Shown: positions 49,191-62,974, counted from the stretch's first letter. The stretch: DNA of 64,000 nucleotides from Eremophila alpestris peregrina (GCA_009792885.1 WMCF01000156.1:364857-428856); one strand, 5' to 3'. Translations and numbers: made by a program. The notes: generated by a model from the sequence alone, not told the origin.

Positions 49191-51241
49191 TGCTGGTTAA
49201 TTCTGACATAACAATTGAGAGACAATGGTAAAGGATTTTTATATGATCTTGCAGTTAGATCACAGAGGCATCCAAGACAAATCATGCCTATATTCTTAAT
49301 AAAATGCTATTTTTCCCCCAAAAATAGACCATAAAATTGCTTTTTCTATAATTGCACTTCTTCAACCCAGGTTCTGTGCCTAAGACTGCTGAACATTCAT
49401 GGTGAATCACACAAGTACAATAGGCAAAAGAGAACAGGAGTGACATTTTTCCAGGGAGTAGTTTTCAGACCTGTGAAGTAATTCTGAAAGCAGTTATTTC
49501 AGCTGTGAAATGAGGAGAACATATTGCTGAAGCATAAAAGGAATGAGGTTGTGTCCAATGCATAAGTATTTTTTATCAACCTATTTGCTGATAGAAAGTA
49601 AATATCATTTGTCTTTTTATTGCTGAAGGCTGCCCACACATTCACCATTGCCCTCCCACCATTGTCTTCTATTGGTTCTTAATTATTTCTTTCAAAAGAT
49701 GCTGTACTTGATCTTTTGCTCAATCACAATTGTATTGTGTACAGAATTGCAGGGAGGAATCATGTATTCCACATATGTTGTGGTAATGTAACATTTTCTT
49801 TAAAATGGAAAAGTCTTACCCTTTGTAAGTCATTAACATTGTCCATAGAATAAAGTCTGTGAGAACCAGAAATGCCAGAAAGAGAAAGCTGTACTCTCTC
49901 CATGCAATAGAAATGTAAATTTTTTTCCTGAAGTGTCATGAGTGTATGTTCATACACATTTAAACACCACCTCTCTAAGGTCAACACCAAAGAACTGTCA
50001 TAAATAACTGTAATAAATAACAGAAGGTCACTAATCTTAATTTAAACACTTGAGGACAGCAAGCACAGTATTAGTTATGGGAAGTATTGAGCCAGAAGCA
50101 GCTCAGTGCTAATTGAGAAGTCTGGCTGGTGAGGAAAGGCTGTTGTGGTTAATAGAACCCCAGGCAGAGTTTTCTAATTGTGGAAGTGTCTTGCCACTGA
50201 CAAAAACTACCTTTTAAAGATTCTCATGGCAATTTATAGGTATTCTCCTGGATGTTTCCTCAGCTGAGCACTAGCAAACTTCGATTTTAAATGCCCTGAC
50301 TTAAGGAGCAAGGAAGCAACTTCCCTGACTGAAAATTAGTCTGAGTTCTACCTATATAATCATGCCTGCCAGGACTCTTAAATATATTCACTAAGCACTC
50401 TCTCTTGGCTTGTTAAAATGCCTTGTGTTGAGATAATCTCTCATCCTTGTTCATCAATATTCCCAGAACCTCTCACTGCTTCTCTTTGGTGTGTGCTTGC
50501 TGTCCTAACAGGGACTGGATTCTGTTTCCTTATTCATGCCCAGCAATGCCTCCAAATAAAATTGAATTGAGGTAATGAACATTTACAAGCTCTTATCCTG
50601 GAGCTAGGCAATACAGGCTGACTGGCACAGCAGCTTGAAACATTTTTAAGAATCCCTTGAAGTCTGCCCAATATTTTTAGGGGCGTGTGAAATCCTTTTC
50701 AGCCACGAGAAGCCATTTCCCTGGCACATGGTTGGAATTTCTAGATGAACACTGAAATGGCATCATTGAAACTCCAGTGTCCATGACAGAAGTCTGGGGT
50801 TGAGTATTTTGGAGAATATTCTCAGAATAATCACAAATGCATAAAGCCTGATAGAGGTCAAAATCCACTAGAAGAAAGGATGCAGGGGTCAGATAAAGAG
50901 ACAAGGAAAAGAGGGAAAGCTTTGCCAAAAAAACCTTAAAAACCCCAAAAAACCCCTAAGAAACGATGGTGTCCTTCCCAATCAGTGGTATTTAGCAGCA
51001 GAAGAATGAATGAGAAGTTTCTGCAGTGTTACAATTGTGCCTTTTCCTCTCCAGGGAGCTCCTCATTCAAGGGTTGACCCCTTGTCTAGCATTGTGTGAA
51101 GCGTGATTTTGTTAATTAAAAACCAGCCTCTTGAATGTGCTGGGCTCTTCAAATTAGCCTATTAGCAGTTTAACACAATTAGATGAATTAAAAACAGAAT
51201 TCCTGATTGAATTAAGACAGTATTTGAGCCTCCTTCATAAC

Positions 51242-51260
51242 TTTTTTTTTTTTTTTTTTT
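51242..51260 (+). repeat. Poly(T) run of 19
   Basis: A long T run next to a homeodomain-motif-rich stretch. It could be a minus-strand A-tail, but no retrocopy is recognised beside it. Confidence 0.85.
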
Positions 51261-54200
51261 AATACCCATTTCCCAGCTGTTTTAAAATAATGTGTTGATA
51301 TTGTAAAGGCTGCCCTGGCTCCTCTGGCCAAATTTTGCCATTAACTCATGGTGAGTGATTCTTCCCTGCCTGAACTCAGTTCCTCCATCTAAAGTGAGCT
51401 GTTCATCTCGAGCCAAGGGTTTCTCTGTGGAGCTGCAGTGGCAGAATGGAATCCTTGCTGGAATTTTTCTGTACAAATATTCACAACATGCAGCTCTGGT
51501 GGGTGAGGCTGTTATTCCTTACACTTTTGTTTAACAAGACTTCCTGCAGAAATCATTACCTAAAGGGCCCCTAGCAGCCAGCATTCATTATCAGTGGAAA
51601 TAGCCTCCAAAAGAGAATTTAGATGTTAGGAAGCCTAATGTTGAAAAAGACAAGGGTTTTTTGGTTCTAATTCTGTCTTTAAAAAACCTCCCAATTAAAA
51701 TAAAACCCTCCATAACCCTTCAGATGCGATGGGTTAATGCTGCTCTGTCACCCTGCTGGATGGTTTGGAGGTGTAGGCAGGACGTGGGGAGGTGTGGGTG
51801 GCTGCACGTGATGTAACTCAAGGAAATATTCTTTGAAGAGGCTTTGAATATGCAGTAAGTAGCATTTAAACACTGACAGATTTTGCACAGCCATACTTGG
51901 CAGCTTGAGTGAGATAAATAAGCTGGCTATGATTGGAAATGAGGCTTTTAATTTTTTCTGACTGAATTTGTCAATACAGACACTGCCATTTTAGCCATGC
52001 CTGTTGGAAGTGCTCTTTAAAAATGGGCCGTTTCATAAAATTAAAGTCTTTTAAAGTCCTGCAGCTGCTTGCTTGCAGCTGGTAACTGAGCCTAGAAGTA
52101 AACCATGAGTAATGAGGGGTGGTTGTGAGATGAGGAACATCCTCATGCCTTTCCACAGAGCCCTTTGGGGCAGCACAAGCCCTGCAAACCATTCCAGGCT
52201 ACATCTGGCTGTATTTGGATGAGCGCAGTTACAAAAACAAGCCCAGTTTTTGGTGTGCAAGGTGAAACTGAGCTGCAGCACTCCCCACTCTTCATTGTGC
52301 ATTTGTCCCTCTGAACGTGAAATGCTAAAATTGACAGTTGCTCTGAAAGTGGTCTCATCTTTAAAGAACTGAGAGCCATAAACCAGGTTATGAGGTCAAA
52401 GTGATGCATAAAAATGCAGTTCAAAGAGGTGTTTTTCCTTAGATACTCCCTAAAATTTTCTTTCAGTGTGTGATGAATGCTGAGACTCCCTGGCAGAGCT
52501 ACCAGAAAGACCTGAGGGATTATGGGCTGCAGTTTGCTGCATTTTTATTGTCTTCCCTGTTGGATCTGAGACATCACTGTCTAAGGAAGGTCCTGCAATG
52601 ACCATTTGTGAGAAGTGATGCTACAGAAAACTCTGGGGTTTTTGTGGCTTGCTGAAATCATATGAAAATCTTACCACATTTTATCTTCCATTTTATCCTT
52701 ATTCCAGAAGTTGGGACTGAACTGAGTTTAAATCCTGTCTCCAATAGGCCTGTTATCTTCCAGGAAGTCATACCACAGAAAAATAGGTTCTGTAATTTTC
52801 TTTTTGTTTCAAATTGTACATTCTGTGGGCTAACTCAGGGCAAAAATATTTTTTCAGAACTTCAAAGCTTTGGAAAACATAGGGTCTATTTCCCTCCACT
52901 CCCTCCCCTCCATATATAGACACATTTACATGAAAAAAAATTTTTTTTGTTGTTTTTAGAATAGGAAACCATTATGCTTCAGGGCTTTCCTCAATTTTTA
53001 GATGCTCTATGAACAAAAAATAGGGATCTGGTCAGCAGTAATGAGTTTATAATCCAACAGATAATGTGAAAGGAGTTACTGATTCCACCTGTACTAATGT
53101 TCTCTCAGCAAATGCTGCTTTAAGCATAACTTACACCATGTTTACTACTTTCAGGATGGTTGAAAAGTGGCCCATTCTTAGATGATTTGATTTTATTTTG
53201 ATTTTTTTCTTCTAATTTTACAGGGCACAGCTGCAAGCCCTTGTTTTTCATCTTGTGTATCTTTGTTTCCTTCATCTTCTTATGTGAATTAGAAAAAACA
53301 TTGTAATACTCCAAAAATCAAAGCCAGAGGTACCTCTCACCACAGAATGGGTGCATAAGAAACTCAGACTGTGATCCTATTTATATTCTAGGCTATATTT
53401 CAGAAATCAAGATTCCAAATTTTGTCTGAAAACTGCTTCTCACATGTTTTCAGATGGAAAAGCAGGAAGATTTTGGTTGACAACAATTCTAATTCCATCA
53501 GCCCTCATAAAATGGCATCTTTGTATTAAGTCTTCTATCCCTCTGATTAATTAAATGTTACTTCATAATGAGTAAAACTTTGTTGTTATAGTGTATAAAT
53601 CTATATAATAGATGATAATGAGTCAATGCTTTTAAGCTGGGCTCTGTAAAGCTGGATTTGAACCACAGAATAGATTTTGCTGATAGGTGAAGGTTGAAGG
53701 CTTTTTCTTATTCCCAGGTTTATCCATGGATTTATTTATTTTTTTCCCAGAGAAGACTTCCTGGAAAAAATGGCTACTGTCTGAAATGTCACTTCCCTCT
53801 TCAGGCCCTTTTTTACTCCCTTTCAAGCAGTTTGATTCTACAGTTTGATTTTCCTACAGCACCCTCCACACACAGTGTAACCTCTTTGAGGTGCAGCTGA
53901 TCTCAGAATACCTGATTCAGTCATGCTGACAACAATTCGTTGTAAAATATTTTTGTCATCAGCTGTAGAAACACCTCAGTGGAAAGTGCCACACCAAGCT
54001 GTGACAGTGACAGGTGAACAAAACACACAGACAAATCTAAAATAACAGGAGCTTCCTATACAGCAAGCATTACAATAATTTCTTCAATCAGAAATAAATG
54101 GGAAATATCCATCCCCTATTGATATATGAGGCAGGTGTACAGTAAGAAAAATGGTCAGAGAAGGAAAGGAATCCTTAAAATAATTGGACAAATATGCTGA

Positions 54201-55879
54201 TGTGTGTTTCAAAAGTCCCACAACCCCTGGTAATTTACTGATCTAAAGAATGGCCAGTATAGCACCAGTTAAGGTAAATAAATTATGACATTGGTGTCAT
54301 CTTTCTAGAAGTCATTTCTGACGAAATTAATGAGATAAAAAGTTAGAATATATAATAATATTGAAATTTTTATTATTTTGTGAATATTCCATGAACAGAA
54401 ATCAACAAGAGCTGATATAATACATAGAACAAGTATAGTAAATAGAAAATATGAATTATGCATTTGTCTCAAGGGTTTTCTGATGCCTGGATTTGAATTT
54501 TAAGTATGCTGTGAGACTAATAAACATCAAAGGCTACACATATCCAGAAATCTTTTTAGAAATGCTCCTGCTGTATATTGAGGCAGGTATATTTTCTTCT
54601 GTGACTTATCTCTGATACACCACCAGGAAAGCACCACTGAGAGGTAAAATAATTTGCATGAGGCAACAGAACAGGAGAGATCAAAGTGTAGAAGAAAATC
54701 TGTGCCTGTTTTTTTTCTTTCTCCTTTTCTAAACACTTGATATATTTCTGCTTGTTCAAGACTGGCCACAAATTGGGAGCACTTTTAATATTATAATGAG
54801 CAGCTGTGATAAAATGCTAAAAAGTACTGGGAGCTGTCATTGAGCCTTAGAGTTTTATTAAGAGTTTAGAATTCTGGTAAAATTTAAAAACAAAACAACA
54901 GTGTTGTAGTAGCTAAGCATTTCCCACAACTGCTGACAGAGTCAGAAAATTACATACACTGAAAAATAGAGTATTACAGGGATCTGCTGCAGGATAATTT
55001 CAATTCATGGCTGTTACCTGCTGCATTTGGGTATCAGTAGTGGAAACCTGAAGCAGCTGAGTGATGCTTTCCTTTGCAATGCCTTGGAAAGCATTTGTTT
55101 AATCATTCTCATGGCAGCATGCATGAAGTGACAATGAATTATTGTGCTGTCTTGCTCTGGGTTTAGCGAAACTAAGGCAGAAAATGTATATACAGAAACA
55201 AAGCCTTATATTTGTTACATTAAAAAAAAAGTAGTTAAATTTTTGAGAAAAATGCTCCAAAGAATGCTATCTAGGTGCTCAAAGTGGAGCTATCTCAAAA
55301 CTGAACAAAAAAATCAGATGGTATTTACGTTTTTCATGTATGAGCGTTTTTTAAGGTAATTCTAAGAAGCCCAGCTTCTAAATCTGAAGTGTTCAGGACT
55401 AACAGTCAATCACAGCAATTTCATTACTGAATCATCTTGCTGGATGATCATTCCATCTGTGGCAGCCACTTGTGTGTATCTTCAGGAAGATTAGGGATTT
55501 TGCACTTAATTCCATTTTATTCTCTTCATTTTAAAAATCCATTTCTTTAATAAATTTTACCAACATTTTTCATCCAGGCACACAGCAATGCTCATCTGCT
55601 TGTACTGGAACAATCAAAAAACCCAGGATGTTCACATGTAAGTGGCTGATTTTTTTTCCTCCCTCACAATTTCTGTACAAATATGGAAAATAGTTTTCAT
55701 GTAATGATCTCTATTTTGGTTTTTTGTTTTTTTATGATGTGGATTTCAAAAGCTGAAAAACTAAGACCAAACCCAAAGACTAACCCCATATATTACAGCA
55801 ATCACAACCCACTGTTATTCAGCCATTCTGTTCATCAAATCTCTTCTTATAAACACAGGTAAATGCCTACAGTACATCT

Positions 55880-56130
55880 GGCTTTATGTTTCCCTTCCTT
55901 TCTTTCTAAAAATTTCCTTTGTTTTTATGGCCACCACCTGTTTTTTCCTCCCTCTCTCTTTTTTTTGGAACATTGTTACATGCTTTTACCTCCTTTATGA
56001 TTCTTTGTCTGATTCTCTCAGAACCTCTTCCTTTTTTCTGTCCCTTTAGCAGATGTTTCTCTCCTATGCCCAAATTCTGGTTGCTTCTCCTTTCCATTTT
56101 TCATTTGTTTTCTCTCTCCTGCTGGCAGAC
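55880..56130 (+). repeat. Pyrimidine-rich tract, plus strand
   Basis: The plus strand is strongly T/C-rich, with TCCCTTCCTTTC, CTCCCTCTCTC and TTTTTTTT words. It explains the hydrophobic 105-codon plus frame and the lysine/arginine-rich minus frame here, neither of which I accept as a gene. Confidence 0.55.
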
Positions 56131-56406
56131 AGATGGGGGCTTGCTGCTTGGCACTGAAAATGTTATGGAGAGGGTTAGTTCCCATCCCACTATGAGAACA
56201 GGCTGTTCCTGTGATATTTCTTTGCAAATAGGATGAGAATGCTCTGGGGTACCAAATGGCACCTTCCTGGGACTGCTCTATTTTCATGACATTCTGAAAA
56301 GCCCTCCAAGAAGTTTATGGAAAAATTTGATACAGGGCTGACAGCCTGGATTTGAGCCCTCTTGCTTTCCACACAATTGCTATGTCATGTACTTGATCTA
56401 GTCAGC

Positions 56407-56431
56407 TTTTTTTTTTTTTTTTTTTTTTTTT
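56407..56431 (+). repeat. Poly(T) run of 25, followed by a G-rich tract
   Basis: This is the longest mononucleotide run in the window. It is followed by GGTGGGGGGAGTGTTTGGG and another T run. The length would make it unstable, and the base count in the assembly may be unreliable. Confidence 0.85.
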
Positions 56432-57385
56432 GGTGGGGGGAGTGTTTGGGTTTTTTTCTTTTGAGTGATGCATTGAAAGACAAACGTGGAAGAAGAGCTG
56501 GCTTGTGCTCTTCCAGTATCAGCCTGGAGTTCTCAAAACACAGAATGTTCTTTCTCTCAAGAAACAATGCATTATTCTGTATGTATTGAGCTGGAACTCT
56601 GAGCATACATCAGAGGCTCGTCTCAGATGCTGTTTTTATCTGAGCAGCCTGGCACTGCAGCCATACCATTAACATGCATCATTCCACCCAGACACATTCT
56701 ATGGGAAACTTCTGCCACTTTTTAAGTGGTGGTAAAACAAATAGTGGGTTTTTTTTATTTTTGGTGTGTGTTATAGACTGTAGGAGCTTGGTTAAACTAA
56801 AATAGAACTGTTCCCAAAGAGTTATTACAATTGATATCTGCAAATGAAGAGGCACTGGCAGAGTGCCTTCAGCAAGGAGGAATGCTTCACTTGCAGCTGC
56901 TTTTCCTGAGTGCTTACCCATTGCCAACCTTTTTGAAATAAGATCTTACCCCTTTCATTGAAACAGAGATTGAGAATTGTTGCAAAAACTGCACTCAGAA
57001 GGAATCTACAAACAGCATCATACTGGTTTTGATATGCAGCTTTAATCTTCTGACTGAGAATGAAGCAGTGTCTTCTGTTGAAGTTCAGTATATTAAAAAT
57101 CTTATCGTTCCAACAGACTAAAATACTCCATAGCCAAGGAGCACCTTTTTATTTGTATTTCCTTGAACCATTCAGTGGTACTTTGCTGTCTGGGATGTGA
57201 ACCTCATGGTGTGCTCACCATTCTTACAGTAAGAGCAACAAAACCTCCTTGGTAGTACAGGAAACTGAGCTTCTCTTCACTGCTGCAAAAAACACAGAGG
57301 CAGAACTTTAGGTTTACAGTATGCAGAGCACTTTACATATTTTATCATCATTCCAGCCCAGTTTGCTTCATAAGCAAGAATGACC

Positions 57386-57485
57386 TCACAGAATCATAGG
57401 ATAATTTAGGCTGGAGAAGTATTTTAAGCTCGCTGAATCCAAGCATTAACCAGCACAGCCATGTCCCTAAGTGCCACACCCACTG
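57386..57485 (-). mobile_element. CR1 LINE 3' end, truncated
   Basis: Read on the plus strand, this begins TCACAGAATCATAGGATAAT, continues with TTTAGGCTGGAGAAG, then a diverged TCCAAGCATTAACC, and ends with CCATGTCCCTAAGTGCCACA. These are reverse-complement landmarks of an avian CR1 3' end, so the element lies on the minus strand with its 3' terminus at 57386. Similarity fades after about 57485, so only about 100 bases remain. It uses a different sequence type (GGTTTAGGTTGGA-like) from the fragment at 22660, so the two probably come from different CR1 subfamilies. It has no coding capacity. Confidence 0.85.
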
Positions 57486-60400
57486 CCTGCAGGCAGGTCA
57501 CGATACCCAGAAGAGAACCTGTGCCATGAGGTGAGGTTGCTCCCATCCTTTCTCCCCCGGAGCAAGGCAGAGATGTGCTCTGCTTCACAGGCAGTTCGCT
57601 GGTTCCACATTCAGCTCCCAAGTCCCCAGAGTGGCAGACAGGAGCCACACAATTTGCACACAAAGGAGCACAGAGGGAGGACACAATCATCTGTGAAACA
57701 GCTCGAATCCTCAGCCCAGCTCAATGATGCCTTTGGAAACCAACAGAAGTTGCATAGAATATAATTTGGGGAAGCCTTGTGGAGAGCAAAACTGTCTTTG
57801 CTCTCCCCTTTGTTAAGCACTTGGCAGTTCTGAACATAGAAAAGGCAGTTTAAGGAGCCTGGATTCTTCAACCATCTCACAGCAAAAAATGGGTTATGCC
57901 ACTGAGTATCCCTGGAAGAAATAGGATGTAATTTGTGATTTAGACTAATTATTAAATAGTCCCTTTTTACATGCACTTCAGTACGGTGTTTGAGTGACAC
58001 TCGTAAAAGCAAAACTATTCTTCTCACCTCAAATTGCCACTCATTATTAGCAATTCTTCCTATTCTTTTCTGAAGACACACCAACAAAAGCAGTTCTACA
58101 ATCCAAGCCACAGTGCAAGTTTTCTGGAGTCACTCAAAACCCCTCAGGAGTGCATTATCCTAAATAATTCAGCTTACATTTCTAAAGTATTGTGATAATT
58201 AACTGTTACTGAAGCATGAAAGGAAAAGAATCTCATGCTTATTCTGATAGCAGTTGTCTTACATTAAGAGCAGAATAAAAGCTTCCTTTTTTCCCCCAAA
58301 TAACTGTGCTTCCACTTGACAAATCATTAGATGTAAGAGATCAACTTCCTCTATTTGCTGCAGTAGTCCTGAAAAGTGGAAAATATATCCTATTCTTTTG
58401 CAGGGATGTTCAAGCAAAAATTGGTGCATAAATTTCAAGTGGCAACTCAAAAAAATAAAAAGGTTTCTGAAAGTTATTTACTGTTTCTTGAGATAATGGT
58501 ACATGCAATTCAAAGAGAATAATACCTTTAAAAGAAATAAGAGAAAGATTTTTAGTTTATTTTTTTTATTAACTAATTTTTAAAAAATCACTTTAGTGCC
58601 CAGGTGTCAAAGGCACAAAATCTTTTGAGATCTAAGACACTCAGATAAATTTGCCTCAAACATTTCTTAAATTTCCTCAGTTTTCAGATACAAAATTAAA
58701 AGTTTCTTTTTACCCATGATCAAGTTCCTTATTACCCATGAGCTAATTGATTGCTAGAAGAAACATCTAAATTTTCTTATGGATAATGGGAATATTGCTG
58801 GGAGTAATCTCCATGTCTTTCTACAACATGAAATTTTGATATGGAGCAGCCCAAATCCTAAATTTCCCTATAAATGTTGCTATTGATTATGAATTGAAGG
58901 AAACATTGAAATGGGAACTACCCTTACAAACTTATCTGATGCTTATGATGGAGGACTGATCCCCCCAATGTTATGGCAATAAACCCCCTCATCAAGATGG
59001 ATCCTCCAATAAAACCTTCCTAGGAGAAGCAATAAAACTGGACATCACTGGGCAAGCAGCAAGCACTGGAGGGGGAAACCTGCTTGCAATAGGAATTCAC
59101 TCCCTGCACTCAGACAAAGTTTTCTGCCATTGCAGATTACAATCAGCTCTTCACTGCTCCTTCTCCACAGACATTTTAGCCTGGGGTGGATAAGGGACAA
59201 GCAGGATAACTGCTGGAACAAGATAATTAACTGAGATTGCTGACACATGGACTCATACTGCCAAAATAAATAAAAAACCCCCTAACCAGGTGATTGCTAG
59301 CTGCAGCTTTTTGACTTCTCAGGTGGATTTGATCTCTGTGATGAACCTGAGCTTGTCTTCAAGCAAGCTGCAGGAAGGACTCAGTTTGGGCATGGAGGGG
59401 TCTATAAGCAGTTGTTTTAAATGAAAAATTATTAGAAAACATAAAAAAAGGAAGTTGAGGGTGAATGTGAGGGCATAATAAGAAAAATGAATTTTTGTGT
59501 GGCCAGGTAAGTATTGAAAAACCACAGACTGGGTTATTTCTGTGGTCTTCTGAAGTGCAAGTTTCTAAATGTGTATCAAGGGGACACAGGCCTCTCTACA
59601 CAGTGCTGAGGGCATAAGTGGTGGAGGAAGATGTGCCTTGGCCTTATTGTTCAAGAATGATTATAGTGATGCCAGAAAGAATTACGAATGATTTGAGTGA
59701 CACTTTAAAATGTTATTAAATTCTACTGTTTATGTAGGATTGGGCTAGAGAAGGGCTGAATGTTGATCACCAACTTTGCAACAAGAGCAGTACTCCATTC
59801 TCTTAATCTTCAGATATCTTGCCATCATAATACAGCAAAAGTAGCTTTGTTAAGATCCTGATGGGAAAAGGCTTAAATGTTTGAGCAAATGGGTTTTTTG
59901 AGGGGGTGGTGGGAGGTTGTCTTCTCTCTTCAAAGGGTGTCAAGTAAAGGAATACATAAAATGAAAAGCAGGGAGGGAAAATTGCAGCCTCTGCTTCTCT
60001 CACTTTCCTTTTGGTTTTGAAAAGATCACAAGATCAGTAAATGGACCACTCAAGAATTCCTTTTCTCTTTCAGCTCTGGGCTGCTTGGAGAGCTTTAACT
60101 TTCTCCTAACCCCTCTGTGGCACCCGAGACTTGCAGCAGTGTTAAGCTGTGCAAATTCTACTTTTTAGATTGGCAGGTTGCACCCAAGAAAGTGTTAGGG
60201 TGCATCTGAGGAGAGAAATAGAAAAGCATAAATTAATAGGAGAAGTGAGTGCCCCCTGAGACCCTAGGAAAAAGAATAGAAAATTGATCCATATTTTGAT
60301 GTTTTTTACACTTTTCGTGTCTTTTTTTCACTAATGTAAAAACAGAAATAGTGATGATATTTCTTTTTCCTTTTCTAGACTGTGGATTTGGAAGTGAAGT

Positions 60401-62974
60401 GGTGAAATGTGGTGAGTAGGTTGAGGTGGAGCAGCACTGTAATATGCAAATGATTGCCTTGGTTATATCATCTTGCTTTCCTTCAGTTGCTTGTGACAAA
60501 ATAAGATTTCTTCCAATGCTGGCTTTATTTTCATGGAGAAAGGAGTTAACTCTGTGTGTGCTAAGGGTTGGGGGGCAATTTACACCTCAAGTCTGTGTCA
60601 GTTAACTTTTTATGTATGCAGTACCTTTCTAAAATTTGTGGGACTTCTTAATGCCATCTATTCCTGCTCTGTGTTAATTTTTTTATGGGATTGAAAAAAA
60701 AGAAATCAAATTTTTATGTCTCCTGACTTATCCCAAATCACTCTTTGTCTCTTTCAATGGTTTAAGCAGATGAAATGTTCTCAATTCACATTTCAGTGAG
60801 ATTCTGTGGGGTGACAGGAAGGAAAAGTTACTCATCGCTGTGTTTAATTTCTATTGATTTCTGGGGTGTCTTATATTTAATGTAAACCAGAATCTTATCC
60901 AATAATAATCTGAATATGTTCTGGGAGTTCTACTTCCTTTTTTTTTTTTCAAATGTTCTCTTCTAAATATTTTTTTTAAAATTCTTGTCAGCAGCCACAG
61001 CCTGTCTTGTATGGTAGGTAGCTCTGAAATCAGTTGGCTTGTTTAAAAATCCCCAAATGTTTTCCATTTATCAATACAGTCCTCATGGCTGGTATTTCCA
61101 GGGCTCCTGTCAGGAAGACAGGCAGGGAACTGACAGAGAACACTGGTGAGCTGAAGGGAGGCCCCCGTGGATGTGTGTTGGATTCATTCTCACACCTCTT
61201 GTTAGTGCGTGTTTTGAGCAGATGTGAGCTTTTGGAAAGCTTGGGCACCAAGGAGGGGCATGGAATAGCTGTGTTTGATTCTTTCTGCAGATGGAGGAAA
61301 AGGCACAGTGGGAATGTGTGACAGTGACAGGATGGATTGGCAGGAAATGATTGTGGTGCTCTCTGTTTCTGATAGAGTTTTCAAGTCAGAAGGGTGTTTT
61401 TGTTCCACTTTTCTTCCTCTCCCTACTGCCCCCCTTTTCCTCTTTTTTCCGTGGTGTTCAGATTATGTGTGAGACAGATGCTCAGCCTCCAGCCACCATC
61501 CTCCTGTGGCTTTCATGCCTCCAATGTGATTGAATATGAGCACAGCAATGCTTTTTCTCCTCAAGACAGTCTGACAAACACTCTTTGTGTGAGTGGTGCA
61601 CTCGGTTGCTCTGGTAAACAGAATTGTCTTTTTATCCAGATGTCAGGAGAAGTGATGACTTCCTCACAGTGCACCTGAATTGTGCCATATCTCATTCCTC
61701 CAGGGAAGCAGAGGCTACAGATGTCACCTGATATTTCTTTCAGCTGATTTGGAAATATTTGCCATCAGGCTAAGGCCAAATGCTTCATTGTTGTGGAAAA
61801 GCTGTAGATAACAGCTCTTATCCAAACAACTTTTATAACATTCATGTGGTGGGGCTCTCAGGAAATGTTCCCGCCTGAAGTGAGGCATTTTCAGCCACAC
61901 AGCTGTGCAGCAGGACAGAGAGGATTGCAAGAGCTCAGGCTCCCTTGCCACGGCCTTCCCAGCACGAATTTGCTGGGTGGGAGGGAGGTGATAGTTATTA
62001 CAAACTGTGAGGAGGAACAGATTTTCTTGGTGGTGAGCATGAGGAGTTTTGGTTTGGGGGTTTTGGCTGTCATTTTAAAATAATTTTTTTTGTCGAAACC
62101 AAAGGTGAAGCCTCTTGTATCCCAAGTGCCCTTTTTGATGAAAGGGAAAGATTTCAGTGTTCTTGTTAAGGCACGAGCATATTGCTAAGAAATGCATTGC
62201 TGAGAACAGAAGTCTAGCAAGGCACACCATTGAGATGACAAGCACAACAAAATCAGGGGCGTTGGAAGGGCTGGGACAGTTTCCATTGGTAGCATTGTGT
62301 GAGGAAAGTGCCTCCTTTGCCTCCTTGTGGCAGCGAGTCAAGACAGCAATGTAGGGAATGTTACCTTGGGCACTGAGCCAAGTCATTTTGTGACAACGTT
62401 TTAATGCAAAACACGTTAAAGTTTTGACATAAATTAGAGAATATCAGTATACTTCCTGTTGTAAATGTCATGTTCTTGACTCAAAACTATTAAAACTGAC
62501 TTGGAGGGTGACCTGTGGGTGACTTCTTAAACTCGGCAGTCTTGCTGTCCAAAGTCTGCAGGACAGTGATGTTTCTCTTTAAACTGGAGCTCTGATTTCA
62601 AAGTGGCTTTTTCCCGTGAAATCATCTTAAGCACTTGCTGGCTGGTTCTGACTTCGTGCAATAATACAGTTAAAAGCTACAATTACCAGAGAGTCTCACT
62701 GAATGAAAGGGAGCAGACTGTGGGAGGGAGCACTAAATCTGCTGATAATTTCAGGGCAGCCTTCAGAGGTTTCCTTTAATTCCCTCAGTCATTACCCTGC
62801 AGGTAAGCAAATAGTGCAGCTTAATGAAACGGCTGAAGACACCTTCTAGTGTATTCATGCTACAAATGACTCCAAATAGAATGGTTTTATGCTGTAATTC
62901 CACCACCTCTCAAATATAATCCTTGTTCAACAGAGGCGTAGAACTGTGGAAATATATGGTCAGTTATTGTGTGC
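57486..62974. other. Gene-free unique sequence
   Basis: No gene is recognised. A minus-strand open frame of 166 codons (58111 to 57611) is the longest here. It matches no known family, has no domain pattern I can see, and is near the upper length expected by chance. Three AATAAA hexamers cluster at 58978, 59008 and 59031. The remainder is unremarkable. Confidence 0.6.

Larger units (their letters stand above)
38911..57385. other. Gene-free unique sequence with simple repeats and one palindrome
   Basis: No gene is recognised. Open frames up to about 142 codons overlap on opposite strands around 41.3-43.2 kb and 46.6-47.0 kb and match nothing known. The stretch contains A and T runs, pyrimidine-rich tracts at 42550-42800 and 55880-56130, tandem repeats at 45252 and 49167, a 46-base palindrome at 48495 and homeodomain-word clusters near 40540 and 51100-51210. 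I recognise no transposable element. Confidence 0.6.

Noticed and set aside
57611..58111. 166-codon minus-strand open frame
   Set aside because: No recognisable family or domain. Two or so frames of this length are expected by chance in six frames of 64 kb, and no splice or promoter context supports it.
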